Assembly: GCF_000204055.1 (NCBI RefSeq)
Contig: NW_006768790.1
Location: 637,534-701,533 of the forward strand
Direction: 5' to 3'
Length of the DNA stretch: 64,000 nucleotides
Source of the DNA: Melampsora larici-populina 98AG31
Taxonomy: Eukaryota > Basidiomycota > Pucciniomycetes > Pucciniales > Melampsoraceae
Shown here one piece after another: positions 46,451-56,284 of this stretch. Made by a program: the position numbers and the translations under genes. The notes below the pieces were generated by a model. That model searched no databases and was not told the DNA's origin. It worked only from the letters and a program-made list of their open reading frames with translations. Numbering within the stretch: position 1 is the first letter of the stretch; every line of letters starts with the position of its first letter.

Positions 46451-46842
46451 CTTGATACTCTTACCTTCTATTTATCTTATCTTCATTACACTCCTTTAAA
46501 AAGTTTCTATATAATGTTTACAGTTCAATTGTTTTCCCTTTGTCTTTTACAGTATTTCTCTACAGTCTTTACAGTACACTTTGTTTAAACATTGTCTCAG
46601 TCTCTTAATGTTTCTTTACGGTCTTTTCTTTACAGTTTTTTTACGTTCTCTTTTTAAGAAAATACAAAACCTTTTTTTTTGCCTGCAACGCTCCGAAGCG
46701 CTGCGAGAAAAAACTTCGCTTTTAGCTTCCCAAAACCCCCTGAACCCCAGACCCGCTGCCCTTAACGCTGCCGGCTTTGAGACACCCCGTTCTGCGCAGC
46801 GCTTTCCAAATATGGCCTAGCAGCGCTGCGAGCCAGACTTGA
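46451..46842 (+). other. hAT 3' subterminal region and right TIR
   Basis: After the transposase stop the DNA is T-rich with repeated TTTACAGT words (about 46517-46640). It becomes GC-rich with GCGCTGCG words from 46680 and ends in the TIR GCGCTGCGAGCCAGACTTGA (46823-46842), next to target copy TATGA. Confidence 0.8.
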
Positions 46843-46847
46843 TATGA

Positions 46848-47532
46848 TGGTAAATTTGGAGTGATCATTGATGAAGGTTACAAAGTATTTATATCCCTCA
46901 CATGATGACACCTCAAAACTACACACATCTGAGTGAATGAGAGCAGCAACAGAAGTAGATCTGTGGTCTGAGCAAGATTTGAAAGAACTTCTTGCCATCT
47001 TGGACTTCACACACACAGGACACCTTTGAACATCTATCTCATTCATAACATCAGGTTTCATTTGGGAAGTTGATAGAAGTTTCTTGAGGGCTTTCAGTCC
47101 TATATGACCTAGTTTTTGATGCCAATGAAGAAGACTGGAATCCGAACTCTTTTCAGAAGTCAGATTGGAGTAGGGTTCATCTACCTTAGCTGCTAAGTAG
47201 TACAAGTTTCCCCTTTGGTAACCAGTGCTAACCAGTTCTGAGGCAATAGACACATCGCTAGCGTGATAAAATGAGCATGAAGATTTGTCAAAGACAAGGA
47301 TAAAACCATCATACAGAGGGACGAGACGGAGAGAATAGGCTCTTGAAGTTCCGGGACAAGCAGAGTAGGATGATGATGAGCATATTCATTCATAGGTAAG
47401 ACAGTGGTTCCGGAGTGAGTAGCTTTAATAGATGACAAATTGTCAAGTTGGATGATTTTCTTGAAGCCTTCAAGACCGATGAGAGCTGATTTGTTGGGTT
47501 GGTGACGCTGCCACCAGGAATCAACCTGGTCC
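46848..47532 (-). pseudogene. copia A protease-to-integrase segment, N-terminal half of integrase
   Basis: The minus strand encodes the HHCC zinc-binding region (LHWHQKLGHIGLKALKKLL, then RCPVCVKSKMARSSF) and the start of the core (YKYFVTFINDHSKFTII). The upstream part (47253-47532) encodes the protease-to-integrase linker (SALIGLEGFKKIIQLDNL, then LLVPELQEPILSVSSL) in another frame, so at least one shift has occurred near 47250. The core breaks off exactly at the hAT insertion. Confidence 0.85.
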
Positions 47533-48054
47533 ATGTCACGCCCTGGAAAGGTCCCTAAGTGACATCACCAAGAAGCCCGAACTGACAAGATGAGGTGATT
47601 GGGCTCGCCCTGGATTATGTGATGATCCAGGCACAGATGTTGTTCATCATCAAGATACCCAGCTACCTCCCTTGTAGCCAGTGAGATGAGAACCTCTTTC
47701 CTTCTCATCACCTCTTTGTCATCTTCTCTCTCACTCAATTCTCCTGATTCTCCTGATCATCTCTTAGTCACCTTTCCCTCGTGTAGAGTCCCCCTTTCAA
47801 ACCCACGTGATTTCATCCCCTCCCACCCAAGGTTTGAAAGGGCTCTTACCTGTTCTGTAAGAGATTGCTAACTTTCCCGGTTACCAAGAATAAATCCTAA
47901 GGGATTCTCGGTAACCCAAGTTAGCTGCTAGGCTCCTCCCAAAGCATGCAACTCTCACTCTAGGAGACTCTAGAGCAAGCGTAGCAAACAGCATAAAGCT
48001 TAGCACTGGAGGCTCTCTAAGAGTCCTCACCATGTGTCACTTACCTCGTGACAC
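47533..48054. repeat. Solo LTR inserted in copia A protease region
   Basis: The unit runs from TGTCACGCCCTGG (47534) to CTCGTGACA (48053), with 7-bp inverted termini TGTCACG/CGTGACA. GTCC flanks it on both sides (47529-47532 and 48055-48058), one base outside each terminus. Copia A coding sequence resumes in frame on the other side. No internal retroelement genes are present, so this is a solo LTR; the ends fit a Ty3/gypsy-type LTR. Confidence 0.75.
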
Positions 48055-48495
48055 GTCCCTCCAGTCCTACTCCTGTGGTGTCATTGAGAGAGAACAGCCA
48101 GAGTTGATGTTCCAATTGGACACGTTTGCGGACTTGGTGGAGACTACTCTAGCTGACTTGACCTGAAGAAAGTTTTCTTCATTCACCAATTTGTCTTCAT
48201 CATTGCTAAACTCAAGAGCAACAACTGATGAATTTCCAGCTTTGGTGGTGAAACAAGATGAGTTGTTGGAGACTTGAGATGATCCGCCTCGTCAAGAGGA
48301 AGTAGAGAATGGGTGTCCTTCATCAGTTTCTTTGATCCAGCAATTTGCAACTTTATGATTACGTCTCTTGCTGTAAGTGCAGTACTTAGTGTTGCAAGAT
48401 GAACCAGACTGAGGACGTAAATCAAAAGATTGAGTCACATGTGCTCTGGCTGCAACTGTGTTGGAGGATGTAGTTTGATCAAGAGAGGTTTTACA
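48055..48495 (-). pseudogene. copia A gag C-terminus, zinc knuckle and protease start
   Basis: Minus-strand translation gives HCKTSLDQTTSSNTVAARAH, a zinc-knuckle-like KYCTYSKRRNHKVANCW, then after a TGA a Ser-rich stretch and NWNINSGCSLSMTPQE. The last is the aspartic-protease motif with Asn where the catalytic Asp is expected, followed by TAG. Together with the other pieces this shows a long-dead element. Confidence 0.75.
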
Positions 48496-50422
48496 GTGTG
48501 GAAATCAAAATTAATGATCAATTTTTTAACATTACCTGTTGATATTTATTTAATCAAGGATTTAGAGTTATTATAAAAGATTCAACTTTTATATCAATTT
48601 TATATTCTTTGAGTTTTTTCTTCAGTTGCTCATTCATTTATATTGTTTTGTTAAAATAACAATTATTTATATTGCATTTTACAATTATGAGCTCATAGAA
48701 TTCTTCAAATTCAAGACTCAAGTATCATCACTCAACTCAAACTTATCTTTGATTATAGCTTATTATCTTCAAATTTGCACTTTAATTATTTTGCTACTCA
48801 TCTCTTTACAAAAGATGAACTACATACAAGCAAAACAAAATAGATAAAAGAAGAAATACTAAAAGAAATTGGTGATTACTATTTAATAAAGTAAAGAATA
48901 TCTATATTTCAAACAAAAGGAAGGTGTCAGTATTATTCAAGATTGAGATTAAGGTCCAAAATTGAGATTTAAGATCAGAAGAAAACAAGAATGTGATACC
49001 AAGATTACAAGCTGGGATCAACATGATAAACTAAATAGAAGGATCAAATCTGAAAATCACTTACTTATTCAAGATTTAAATTGAAGGATCAAAATTGAAA
49101 TTGTAGTTGAATTAAAACTATAAAGGTGAAAAGGAAAGTGGAGAAACTTACTTACAAAAGGATCAAAATCAAAAACTAAATGTAGAAGATGAGATAGTGG
49201 AGAAAGAAAGATGATGATGTCAGTATATTCAAGTAGAAATGAAGGAAGAAAGCAAAGAAGAAAATCAAAATGAAACTTACTTAAATGAGCCAAAATTGAA
49301 ATTGATTAACTTACCCTGATCAAGATCCAAAATCAAGTTCTAAATCAATAAAGCCAAGAGGACCTTGATGATGATGCAATGAGATTGAGGTGGAGAAGGT
49401 GATATGAGGTGGGCATTGATTGATCAAGTGGGATAGTGGGGAAGTTGAAGCAGAAATTAGTATTGAATGAAACAGAAGGAAAGTGGAGAAAGAAAAACTT
49501 GCGTTGATGTGATCTGGGAGAGGAGGGGCAGAATGTGATTGGAGTAAAACTTAAACAAATTGGTTGAGGCACATGGAAGTGTGCATAGTGGTTGAATAGG
49601 AGGTTGCAAGTATAAAAGCAGGAGGAATCTGGAGAAATCAAGGCGGATGAATCTTCATCCTATCATATTGGTTTTGATTTGATCTGTGTGTTTCTTTTTG
49701 TGTGTGCTTGTGTCTAAGTGATTGTGTTGAAGTCTTGAAGTGATAGTGTTAAAGTCTTGAAGTGTTCTGGTTTTGAAGGAGTTGTGATTAAATCTGTTGA
49801 TCATCAATCTTGAGGTTGTGTTGTTTGAGTTATTGATATTGAGTTCTTATTGGTTGCTGAGCTGGTGTGAAGGGTACTTGTTTTTATGTATTTATTTATT
49901 TTATTCCATTTGACATTACTGTCACTGTTGGTGAAATCTCAAACAACTTGGGGCCAACCCTGTGCACCTGTTTGAATCCCTCCCTTTCAACAAATCCGTC
50001 AATTTTAAAAAATCCCTTCTGGAAATTCAACTTTGCCAATTATTCAAAACAATCATAAGTTGTTAGCACCGGGTCCGAGTACCCAATTTTCTGGAAAATC
50101 CCCACCGCCAACAAACCCATCTCCCCCCTCTCCAGTTGCAAAAGTACGTTGCGGACTCAAAATCCAAAAGTAGTAAAAAATTGAAAATACATAACTCTGG
50201 TTATAGAGGTTGTGTAGGCGTGTACAGTACACCGCCAGACCTTGCGCATCCATTTGCGGGATAAACAAAGTTTTGCGGCAAAAATTTGTGCAGATAGAAA
50301 GTTGTTAGATTGTTCTAGTTCTTTCCAAACAGCAATAAAAGGTTGAGGGCAGCTTCACTGCACCCGTATTTTCATCCGCTCTCACACGTGGTGATTCTTA
50401 CCCTCTCTGGCTCAGCCTACGC
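48496..50422. mobile_element. 1.93-kb insertion of unknown class in copia A gag
   Basis: It is flanked by the direct repeat TACA (48492-48495 and 50423-50426). Removing the insert and one copy joins PTQC to KTSLDQTT of the gag protein in frame. The left end reads GTGTGGAAATCAAAATT and the right end CTCAGCCTACGC; the ends are at best weakly inverted (GTGTGG against GCGTAGG). The interior is AT-rich with purine-strand asymmetry (48890-49330) and a TTGAAGTCTTGAAGTG repeat near 49730. No protein is recognised, so it is probably non-autonomous. Confidence 0.65.
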
Positions 50423-51028
50423 TACACTGTGTAGGAGTTCTACAACAGCAAGTAACTTCATTCTTGATGAATCGAATGACAGTAGCGGAGTTGACCTTGG
50501 TGTGGTGCATTAGAGGAGTAACAACCGGAAGCCAATCAATAGGAAGAGAAGTCAGAATAGACGTGGTGAAGATTTTGTTGACAGTGAGAGGAGACTTGTT
50601 AGTGATCAGTGAGTCGAGTCGTTCATATACGTTATGGAGCTTGTTGATATTAGAAATGATGTCATCACCACCATTTGTGTGGTGATGAGACAATGGAGAA
50701 GATGCATGTGTCCTCCAGAGGTGGAGTCTTCATGCGCAGATTGCAAAGCTGCCCACGTCCCTGATGCATCTTGTCAATGTGACTTGATGTATTGGAGGTT
50801 ACTGTCTTCGATAGACCTCAAGATCAGGGTACAGGATTTGGTGTTGTCAACCTCCCAGCCAGATGGACAATCCTTTGCTACAATGGGCTGCAGGACATAC
50901 AAGAGCTTTGCATCTTTGAGAGCAAGTTTGATTTTGAACTTCCAATCAAGGTAATTGGAGTCATTGCCCGGTGGGCGGAGTGGGGTCATACCAGATAACT
51001 TGATTGTTTTATTGGTAGTATCAGTCAT
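50423..51028 (-). pseudogene. copia A gag, N-terminal part
   Basis: It starts MTDTTNKTIKLSGMTPLRPP at 51028 and continues with NDSNYLDWKFKIKLALKDAK, the N-terminal signature of copia gag, then NINKLHNVYERLDSLITN and LPIDWLPVVTPLMHH from the central gag domain. The frame changes between the two parts near 50700-50770. The gag runs into the 1.93-kb insertion at 50422. Confidence 0.8.
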
Positions 51029-51205
51029 TGTACCTTTGGACCTTTCCAAAACAAAGGTTACAGAATATGAAATAGATGTGCAATGATGATTAGAGTTTTA
51101 GAATTTAGGTTCAAGAAGTTAATTGAGTCATTTGAAGAACTAAGAATATGAGATATGGTTTGAATTCAGTCAGTAGATGATGGGCTCATAACCACTTTAG
51201 CTGTG

Positions 51206-51514
51206 GAGCAGTCAGAGAAAGAGACAAAGGAAAGGTATGTAAATTTCATGGACAAAATCAGACAGAACAGAGAAAGAGAGAACACAGAGAGAAATCCTAC
51301 CTGGAACAGTCAGAGAAAGAGACAAAGGAAAGGTGAAGAAGAAGCACCTTTCCTAGACTGCTCCAGTAGGATTTATATAGTGAAACTTTTACATAATGGT
51401 TTTCACATGATGTAATGTGCTTGTTAAGCACACACTTAGAATCTATGTATCATGGGTTAGTCTCACAGGACTTTTACATAAGGAATTTGAAAGTCATGCA
51501 GGACTATCTCAACA
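51206..51514 (-). repeat. Candidate 5' LTR of copia A
   Basis: Read on the minus strand the segment begins TGTTGAGATAGTCC and ends CTGCTCCACA, and a primer-binding-like TGGTTATGAGCCC follows a few bases later, upstream of gag. It contains two copies of a CAGTCAGAGAAAGAGACAAA block about 100 bp apart. The second LTR is not in the window, so the borders are tentative. Confidence 0.45.
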
Positions 51515-51578
51515 CATTTTTCGTTTCACACCACAATTTTCTTGATTTCTTTGTTGTGTTTCATGAGGAGATCAATTA

Positions 51579-51785
51579 CGGTAGTCAAAGTTGTGTATAC
51601 TTTGCTGTGCATAGTTTTCTTTTCTTTTTTCACAAATTCACACAACCAGGGAAAACTATGTTTTTGGCTTAAAAGTACATATCTTTGAGCTTCAATCAAG
51701 AAACATACTTTTTCCAAGTTGTTTGTAGTTGCAAAAAAACACAAAAAAACTATGCACGGCAAAGTATACACAACTTTGAGTACCG
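51579..51785. mobile_element. 207-bp MITE with 40-bp TIRs
   Basis: Inverted arms starting CGGTAGTCAAAGTTGTGTAT (left) and CGGTACTCAAAGTTGTGTAT (right) agree at 38 of 40 positions. TTA flanks both ends (51576-51578 and 51786-51788), which fits a PIF/Harbinger-type target (or TA for a mariner-type border). No coding capacity. Confidence 0.85.
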
Positions 51786-52149
51786 TTAATATCACAGTAC
51801 AAGATTTTGACTGTGCTTGTACACACAATTTTAAATTGAAATCCACTCAATATAATAAACCTTTTTAAAAGTGAAACCAATCAATTTCACCCCATTTTCT
51901 TTTATGCATATATACAAAAAAATAAAACCAAACCTTCAACTTTCTAAAAACTTGAATATGATTAATATTTTAAAACTAAGAATACAATCAAAAACTAGAA
52001 TTCAAATTGAATTGAAAAAAAGTACTTTCTCTCTATCATCAAATTCATTCATCTAAATTCTTCATCACTAATTCAATCAAGATAAACAAAAAAACAAATC
52101 CTCATAAATAATTTCATTCATTCATCAATCTATATTGGAAGTCTAAACT

Positions 52150-55100
52150 TTAATGGGAATCAGAAATGAAAGAATTAGGTCCATTAGAACTAAACGAATG
52201 AGTCGAAATAATCGAAGCTCGATGTTGTTTTGATCCTTCAGAAGCTTGTTGATGTGATAAATCTGCAAAAGCCATCTTATATTTAACCAACTAAGATCAA
52301 AGAAAAATCATGATCGTTAACGGTAAGCCAATGAAAGAATGATTAACAGAAAATCAAAAAATAAAAAAAAGATTCCTCACTTCTTCTTCTAATTCTTCCC
52401 TATCAAGTTTAGCCATCACAACCTGTTTAACCAAATCACAATGCTATTTCACAAAAACAAAACCTGAATCAGTGTTCTTCAAACCGACCAATGTCCACAT
52501 AGACAAAAAAATCGAAAAACCTTACTTCTTCATTAACTTGAGCAAGATTACTTTCTAATCTTCTAACCTGAGCACTAAGTTGAGCATTAGCATCTCTTAA
52601 TCTATCAATCTCAATTTGATGTGCATTTTTCTCTCTACAGATCGATTCCCATTCAGATGAATATTGATCTAACATCATCGGTGTGATCTTGATCTGTAAG
52701 GCATCTTTAATAAACTCTTGTGCTCTATAACTATCTGTTCCTGATCTTTTTCGTGTGGTACTTTGATCTAACCTTTTATCGACTACTGCAGCTTTCGGTA
52801 TCGAATCAGAATCACAAGAAAATGGTTGAACTTTTAAAGATTCCTGTAAACTATCATCATTCTACCAAAGTTATCAAACAAAAGAAACTCAAATCAGTCT
52901 ACCTAAAATTCAAATCTTCAATCCCTACTACTTTTGAAAAGAAAAGAAAACCTTATGATTATCTAAAAAGCCTAACCTACTTTATAAGGTTCAAATAAAT
53001 TCAACTTTAAAAAGTCTAATAACTTATCAAATCCTCTTTCACAGATTTCCTTTTCATTCTTTTTCATCAAACTTAATCCAAATCTAAAAACTGCTTCAAG
53101 TCCTTCTGCAAAAACTAAATCCATTACAACTGAAACTAACTCTAATGGAAATCGATACCTAAATCCAAAACAAAACATCTCATCAATCTTTATACTTCAT
53201 CCAATAAAAAAGAAATAGAATTCATTTTGCCATCAAGATGATTAAATAAACTTACCCAAATAATGTTAGAAACCATTGACTAGCATACATACTACTCTTA
53301 ATCCCTTGTCTAAGCAAATGCATATAAACATGAGGTAAAAGGTCTTCTAAGATTCGATCAAATTGAAATAATCTTAATTGAAGTCCTGGCATATTAGGAA
53401 TAAAATGTGATCTAAGATCATATGAATTCATCAATCTAACTAAAACACAAAACGCTTCTTCATCCGGCATCTAAAAGAAAACCAATCTCATCCCAAAAAA
53501 AAATAACTAAATCAATTAATCAAAAAAAACGATTTGAAAAAACTCAAAAAAAAAAAAAAAAGAGTTTTCCCTTACATTTAATAACATGGGACCAATAATA
53601 AATTGAAGTCCTTGAGTATAACCCACTTCTTCATCATACAATGAAAACGCTTTACAAACCGCTAATAATGAATCTTGACCTACCCCACCTGATTCTTTAA
53701 AATATTCTAATTGAGGAAAGGTTCGATTTAAATCTCTTGTGATCGATTTTTCATACTGACAAGGTAAGTTTAATAATCTAGAATATTCCATTTCTAATTC
53801 AACATCTTTAGAAGATGACATTAATCTACCGAAAAAAAAAACAAAACAAAATCAATCAACCAATTTTCTAATGAAGGATAATAAAAGAAAAATCAAAATC
53901 AGGTTTTTTGGGGGACTTCACTAACTGCCACATCATTCCTCTCAAAGCTGGAGGAATTCCAGATTGAATAGCTCGACTTAATTCTTTTGGTTTCTTTTTC
54001 GCCACCGTTTCATAATCATTCATCACCGAACCCCAAAAATCCCAATCAATCAAACTCACAGGAGCAGGTTCTAATGATTTCTTGCGCGTCCTTTTTAAAT
54101 CTTCTTGTTCATTATCTTTAGTTTTAATGATTTCTTTAGATTCATTAATCGGTTTTTCTTCTTGGATCGAATTAGTTATGGTTTTAGAATTCGATCCAGT
54201 CATTTCTTCTTGTACTCTAGTAAAATGTTCAATAAGTTTATGACGACCTTCAAGTAAACTTTTCCGTTTGGATTCGTCTTCTTCTATTGATGGTGATTGA
54301 CCAGGATGATGAATCACAGAAGGATCAAATGATTTACCTGTAGGTGTTCTACTAGGTGAAGTGGCTCCTGAACGTGTTGGTCCTAATCGAGTTGTAGAAT
54401 GTAAACTTTCATCCATCAGATTCATACCATGAAGATTTCTTAAAGTTGATTTCGATTCGGCTTCTTCAGAGATCTTAATTGAACTTGGGCTTAAGTTGAT
54501 GTCTAGATTTTTAATCCCAGGTAAATCATTTGTATCATCGCGTGTTGAAGCTTGATGATCGAAAGAAGAAACCGGCCTCGATTGAGAAACAGAATCAGTT
54601 TTCTCCAACTGATTTTTGGTTGACAAACCAGCCAAATCAATTGAAGATTCATTGACTGATGCTAATGATGATCTCCAAATAGTACTCGTATCAGAATCCT
54701 TTCTCAACGGAAGCTTGATGGATTCAGAGTTTTCAGATAATAAGTTTGTAGATGAATGAATTTCTTCTTTAGATTTAGAACTTGATCCAATCGAAACTTG
54801 TTTCAAACCTTCAGAATCACTTCTTGGACCTGTCAATAAACGTTCTCTTTGTAAATTCGAAGTAGGTGTCGTTTCAAGATTAATAAGTTTAGATTCATGA
54901 TTAGATCCCAATAATGGTGGTGTAGTAGGTGGTGAAAATGAATCGATTGAATGGTTTCCTTCTTCCGCAATCAGACTGTTTCTTGGAATTGAGTTTAAAC
55001 TAAATGGTCTTTTGTAGTCATCATGAGTTTGATTAACTTCTAAGTCTTGATTTAAATCTTGATCTTCTTGAATCTTCTGTTCTTGTTCCTGTGATGAAGA

Positions 55101-55229
55101 GATCTCAGTTTCTGATGAATTTGAATTTGATGATGGAATGGTTGATTTGTTTGTTGAAGATGAAGCTGATAGCATTCTTGATGGGATTGATAAAGTGAAT
55201 TTGTTTTGATTTGATGTTTCAAGTTTCAA
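52150..55229 (-). CDS. GYP5: Gyp5/EVI5-like TBC-domain Rab GTPase-activating protein
   Basis: Seven exons (55229-53926, 53825-53576, 53470-53256, 53158-52981, 52861-52526, 52422-52381, 52290-52150) join in phase to 821 aa. A long disordered Ser-rich N-terminus leads into the TBC domain: DWDFWGSVMNDYETV, GIPPALRGMMWQL, ITRDLNRTFPQLEYF (the catalytic Arg finger) and EEVGYTQGLQFI (the Gln finger), then MPDEEAFCVLVRLMNSYDLR and LLPHVYMHLLRQGI. A C-terminal coiled coil follows (EIDRLRDANAQLSAQVRRLE, then MAKLDREELEEELVKYK). This layout is that of yeast Gyp5 and animal EVI5, which switch off Rab/Sec4-type GTPases in exocytic traffic. Both catalytic fingers are present. Low-GC introns of about 55-120 bp are typical of the locus. 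Confidence 0.88.
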
Positions 55230-56284
55230 TTGGAATTTCCATTTAAGATGTTTCTTTTATGCAAACTTTCTTCAAGCTCACTTGGATCCCTTTGAATCTT
55301 AAAATTAGAGAAAGCATTCTCTCTCAGACCCACGGGCCACCGTGTCCAATTCAAGCTTCAAAAAGATTTCATCATCACAGTACTTTCACTCACTTCACAC
55401 ACTACAGTGAGATTCCTTTATAAGCATGGTGATGGTTGCATCAAATCCCATGCTAATATAAAAAATGCTTCTTATCGGAACAGACCTAATAGCCTATAGG
55501 AGCATAAAACATGCTCAAAATTATGCTATGCTTGAATGTCAGGCTTGGCACTTGCAACTATTGAAAAATATGTACTACAGAAACCTAGAAGCAAAAATTG
55601 ACAGACAGTTTTTCAATTGATCTTCGCTTTTCTACTCAATGCAGCCTAATTTACTCCACTTCACCTACCTTTCTTCTCCTTTCTTGCATCACATAGAAGC
55701 ATAAACACGTGAAAGAATCATGTTATGCTTCTTTTTTCATGCTTCACATGAAATTATACAAGCATATCAGTCAAAACCTGAAGCATATGCTTAAAATGCT
55801 TATAAATCCAAATTTACTGCCCACCAAAAATGGTCACATCATTTTTGATGCTTATCAAAAAATATGCTTGTAAAGGCAATGCTTAAAAAGGAATCCCACT
55901 GTAGCTGACTATATAGTATCCCAACACCATTCACTTCAAATATCATCCAATTATCTATTCAACACAACTTTGGTTCCTCAGTTCCTCTCTTTGAAAACGG
56001 CCTCAAAGTCCACACAAACAATCTCAAACCAGTATCAAACTACAAGAAAAGATTTCTTCCCCAACAACTCTCTATAAACATCCAATTTTCCAAACTTCTT
56101 CAATCTTCAATCAAACATCAAAAAAAAAAGAATAATATACATCTATACTAAAACCATCACAATAAATAAATAAAACAATCAATTTGAATAAAAACATAAC
56201 ATACAAAACTTCAAGTATCATAACCAAATTAAGTTATCACTTATAAAAACTTTCAAAAAACCAAAATCTTGAGAACCAAAAATC
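55230..56284. other. Intergenic region between GYP5 and CUL4 with a MITE
   Basis: It contains the GYP5 promoter side (55230-55400), a 497-bp MITE, and the AT-rich 3' flank of CUL4 (55904-56284). No gene was found. Confidence 0.6.
55405..55901. mobile_element. Mariner-type MITE, 497 bp, rich in AAGCAT words
   Basis: The TIRs are CAGTGAGATTCCTTTATAAG (left) and CAGTGGGATTCCTTTTTAAG (right, inverted), continuing GCAT on both sides, and TA flanks each end (55403-55404, 55902-55903). CAGTG-starting TIRs with TA targets fit Tc1/mariner. The interior repeats AAGCAT/ATGCTT more than a dozen times in both orientations. Confidence 0.85.

Larger units (their letters stand above)
3409..46842 (+). mobile_element. 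hAT transposon (4.9 kb) carrying a nested 38.5-kb CACTA element
   Basis: The ends are inverted repeats of 20 bp with one mismatch, TCAAGTCTGGCTCACAGCGC at the left and the reverse complement of TCAAGTCTGGCTCGCAGCGC at the right. Both sides carry the direct repeat TATGA (3404-3408 and 46843-46847). Deleting the element with one TATGA joins FTII to YPMK in the copia A integrase with no frame change. Without the nested CACTA element and its 3-bp duplication the unit is 4,947 bp, a normal size for an autonomous hAT element, and it encodes a hAT transposase. The usual hAT duplication is 8 bp; 5 bp is known for some hAT lineages, so the family assignment rests mainly on the transposase. Confidence 0.88.

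Noticed and set aside
3409..46842. A Starship-type giant element.
   Set aside because: No tyrosine recombinase (DUF3435 type) is visible and the ends have TIRs with target duplications, which point to DDE transposases.
3409..46842. One single 43-kb hAT with cargo.
   Set aside because: A second pair of 43-bp TIRs with its own 3-bp duplication and its own transposase separates a 38.5-kb CACTA element from a normal 4.9-kb hAT.
48626..49641. Small AT-rich open frames inside the 1.93-kb insertion.
   Set aside because: Low-complexity composition and no motif; they are expected by chance in such DNA.
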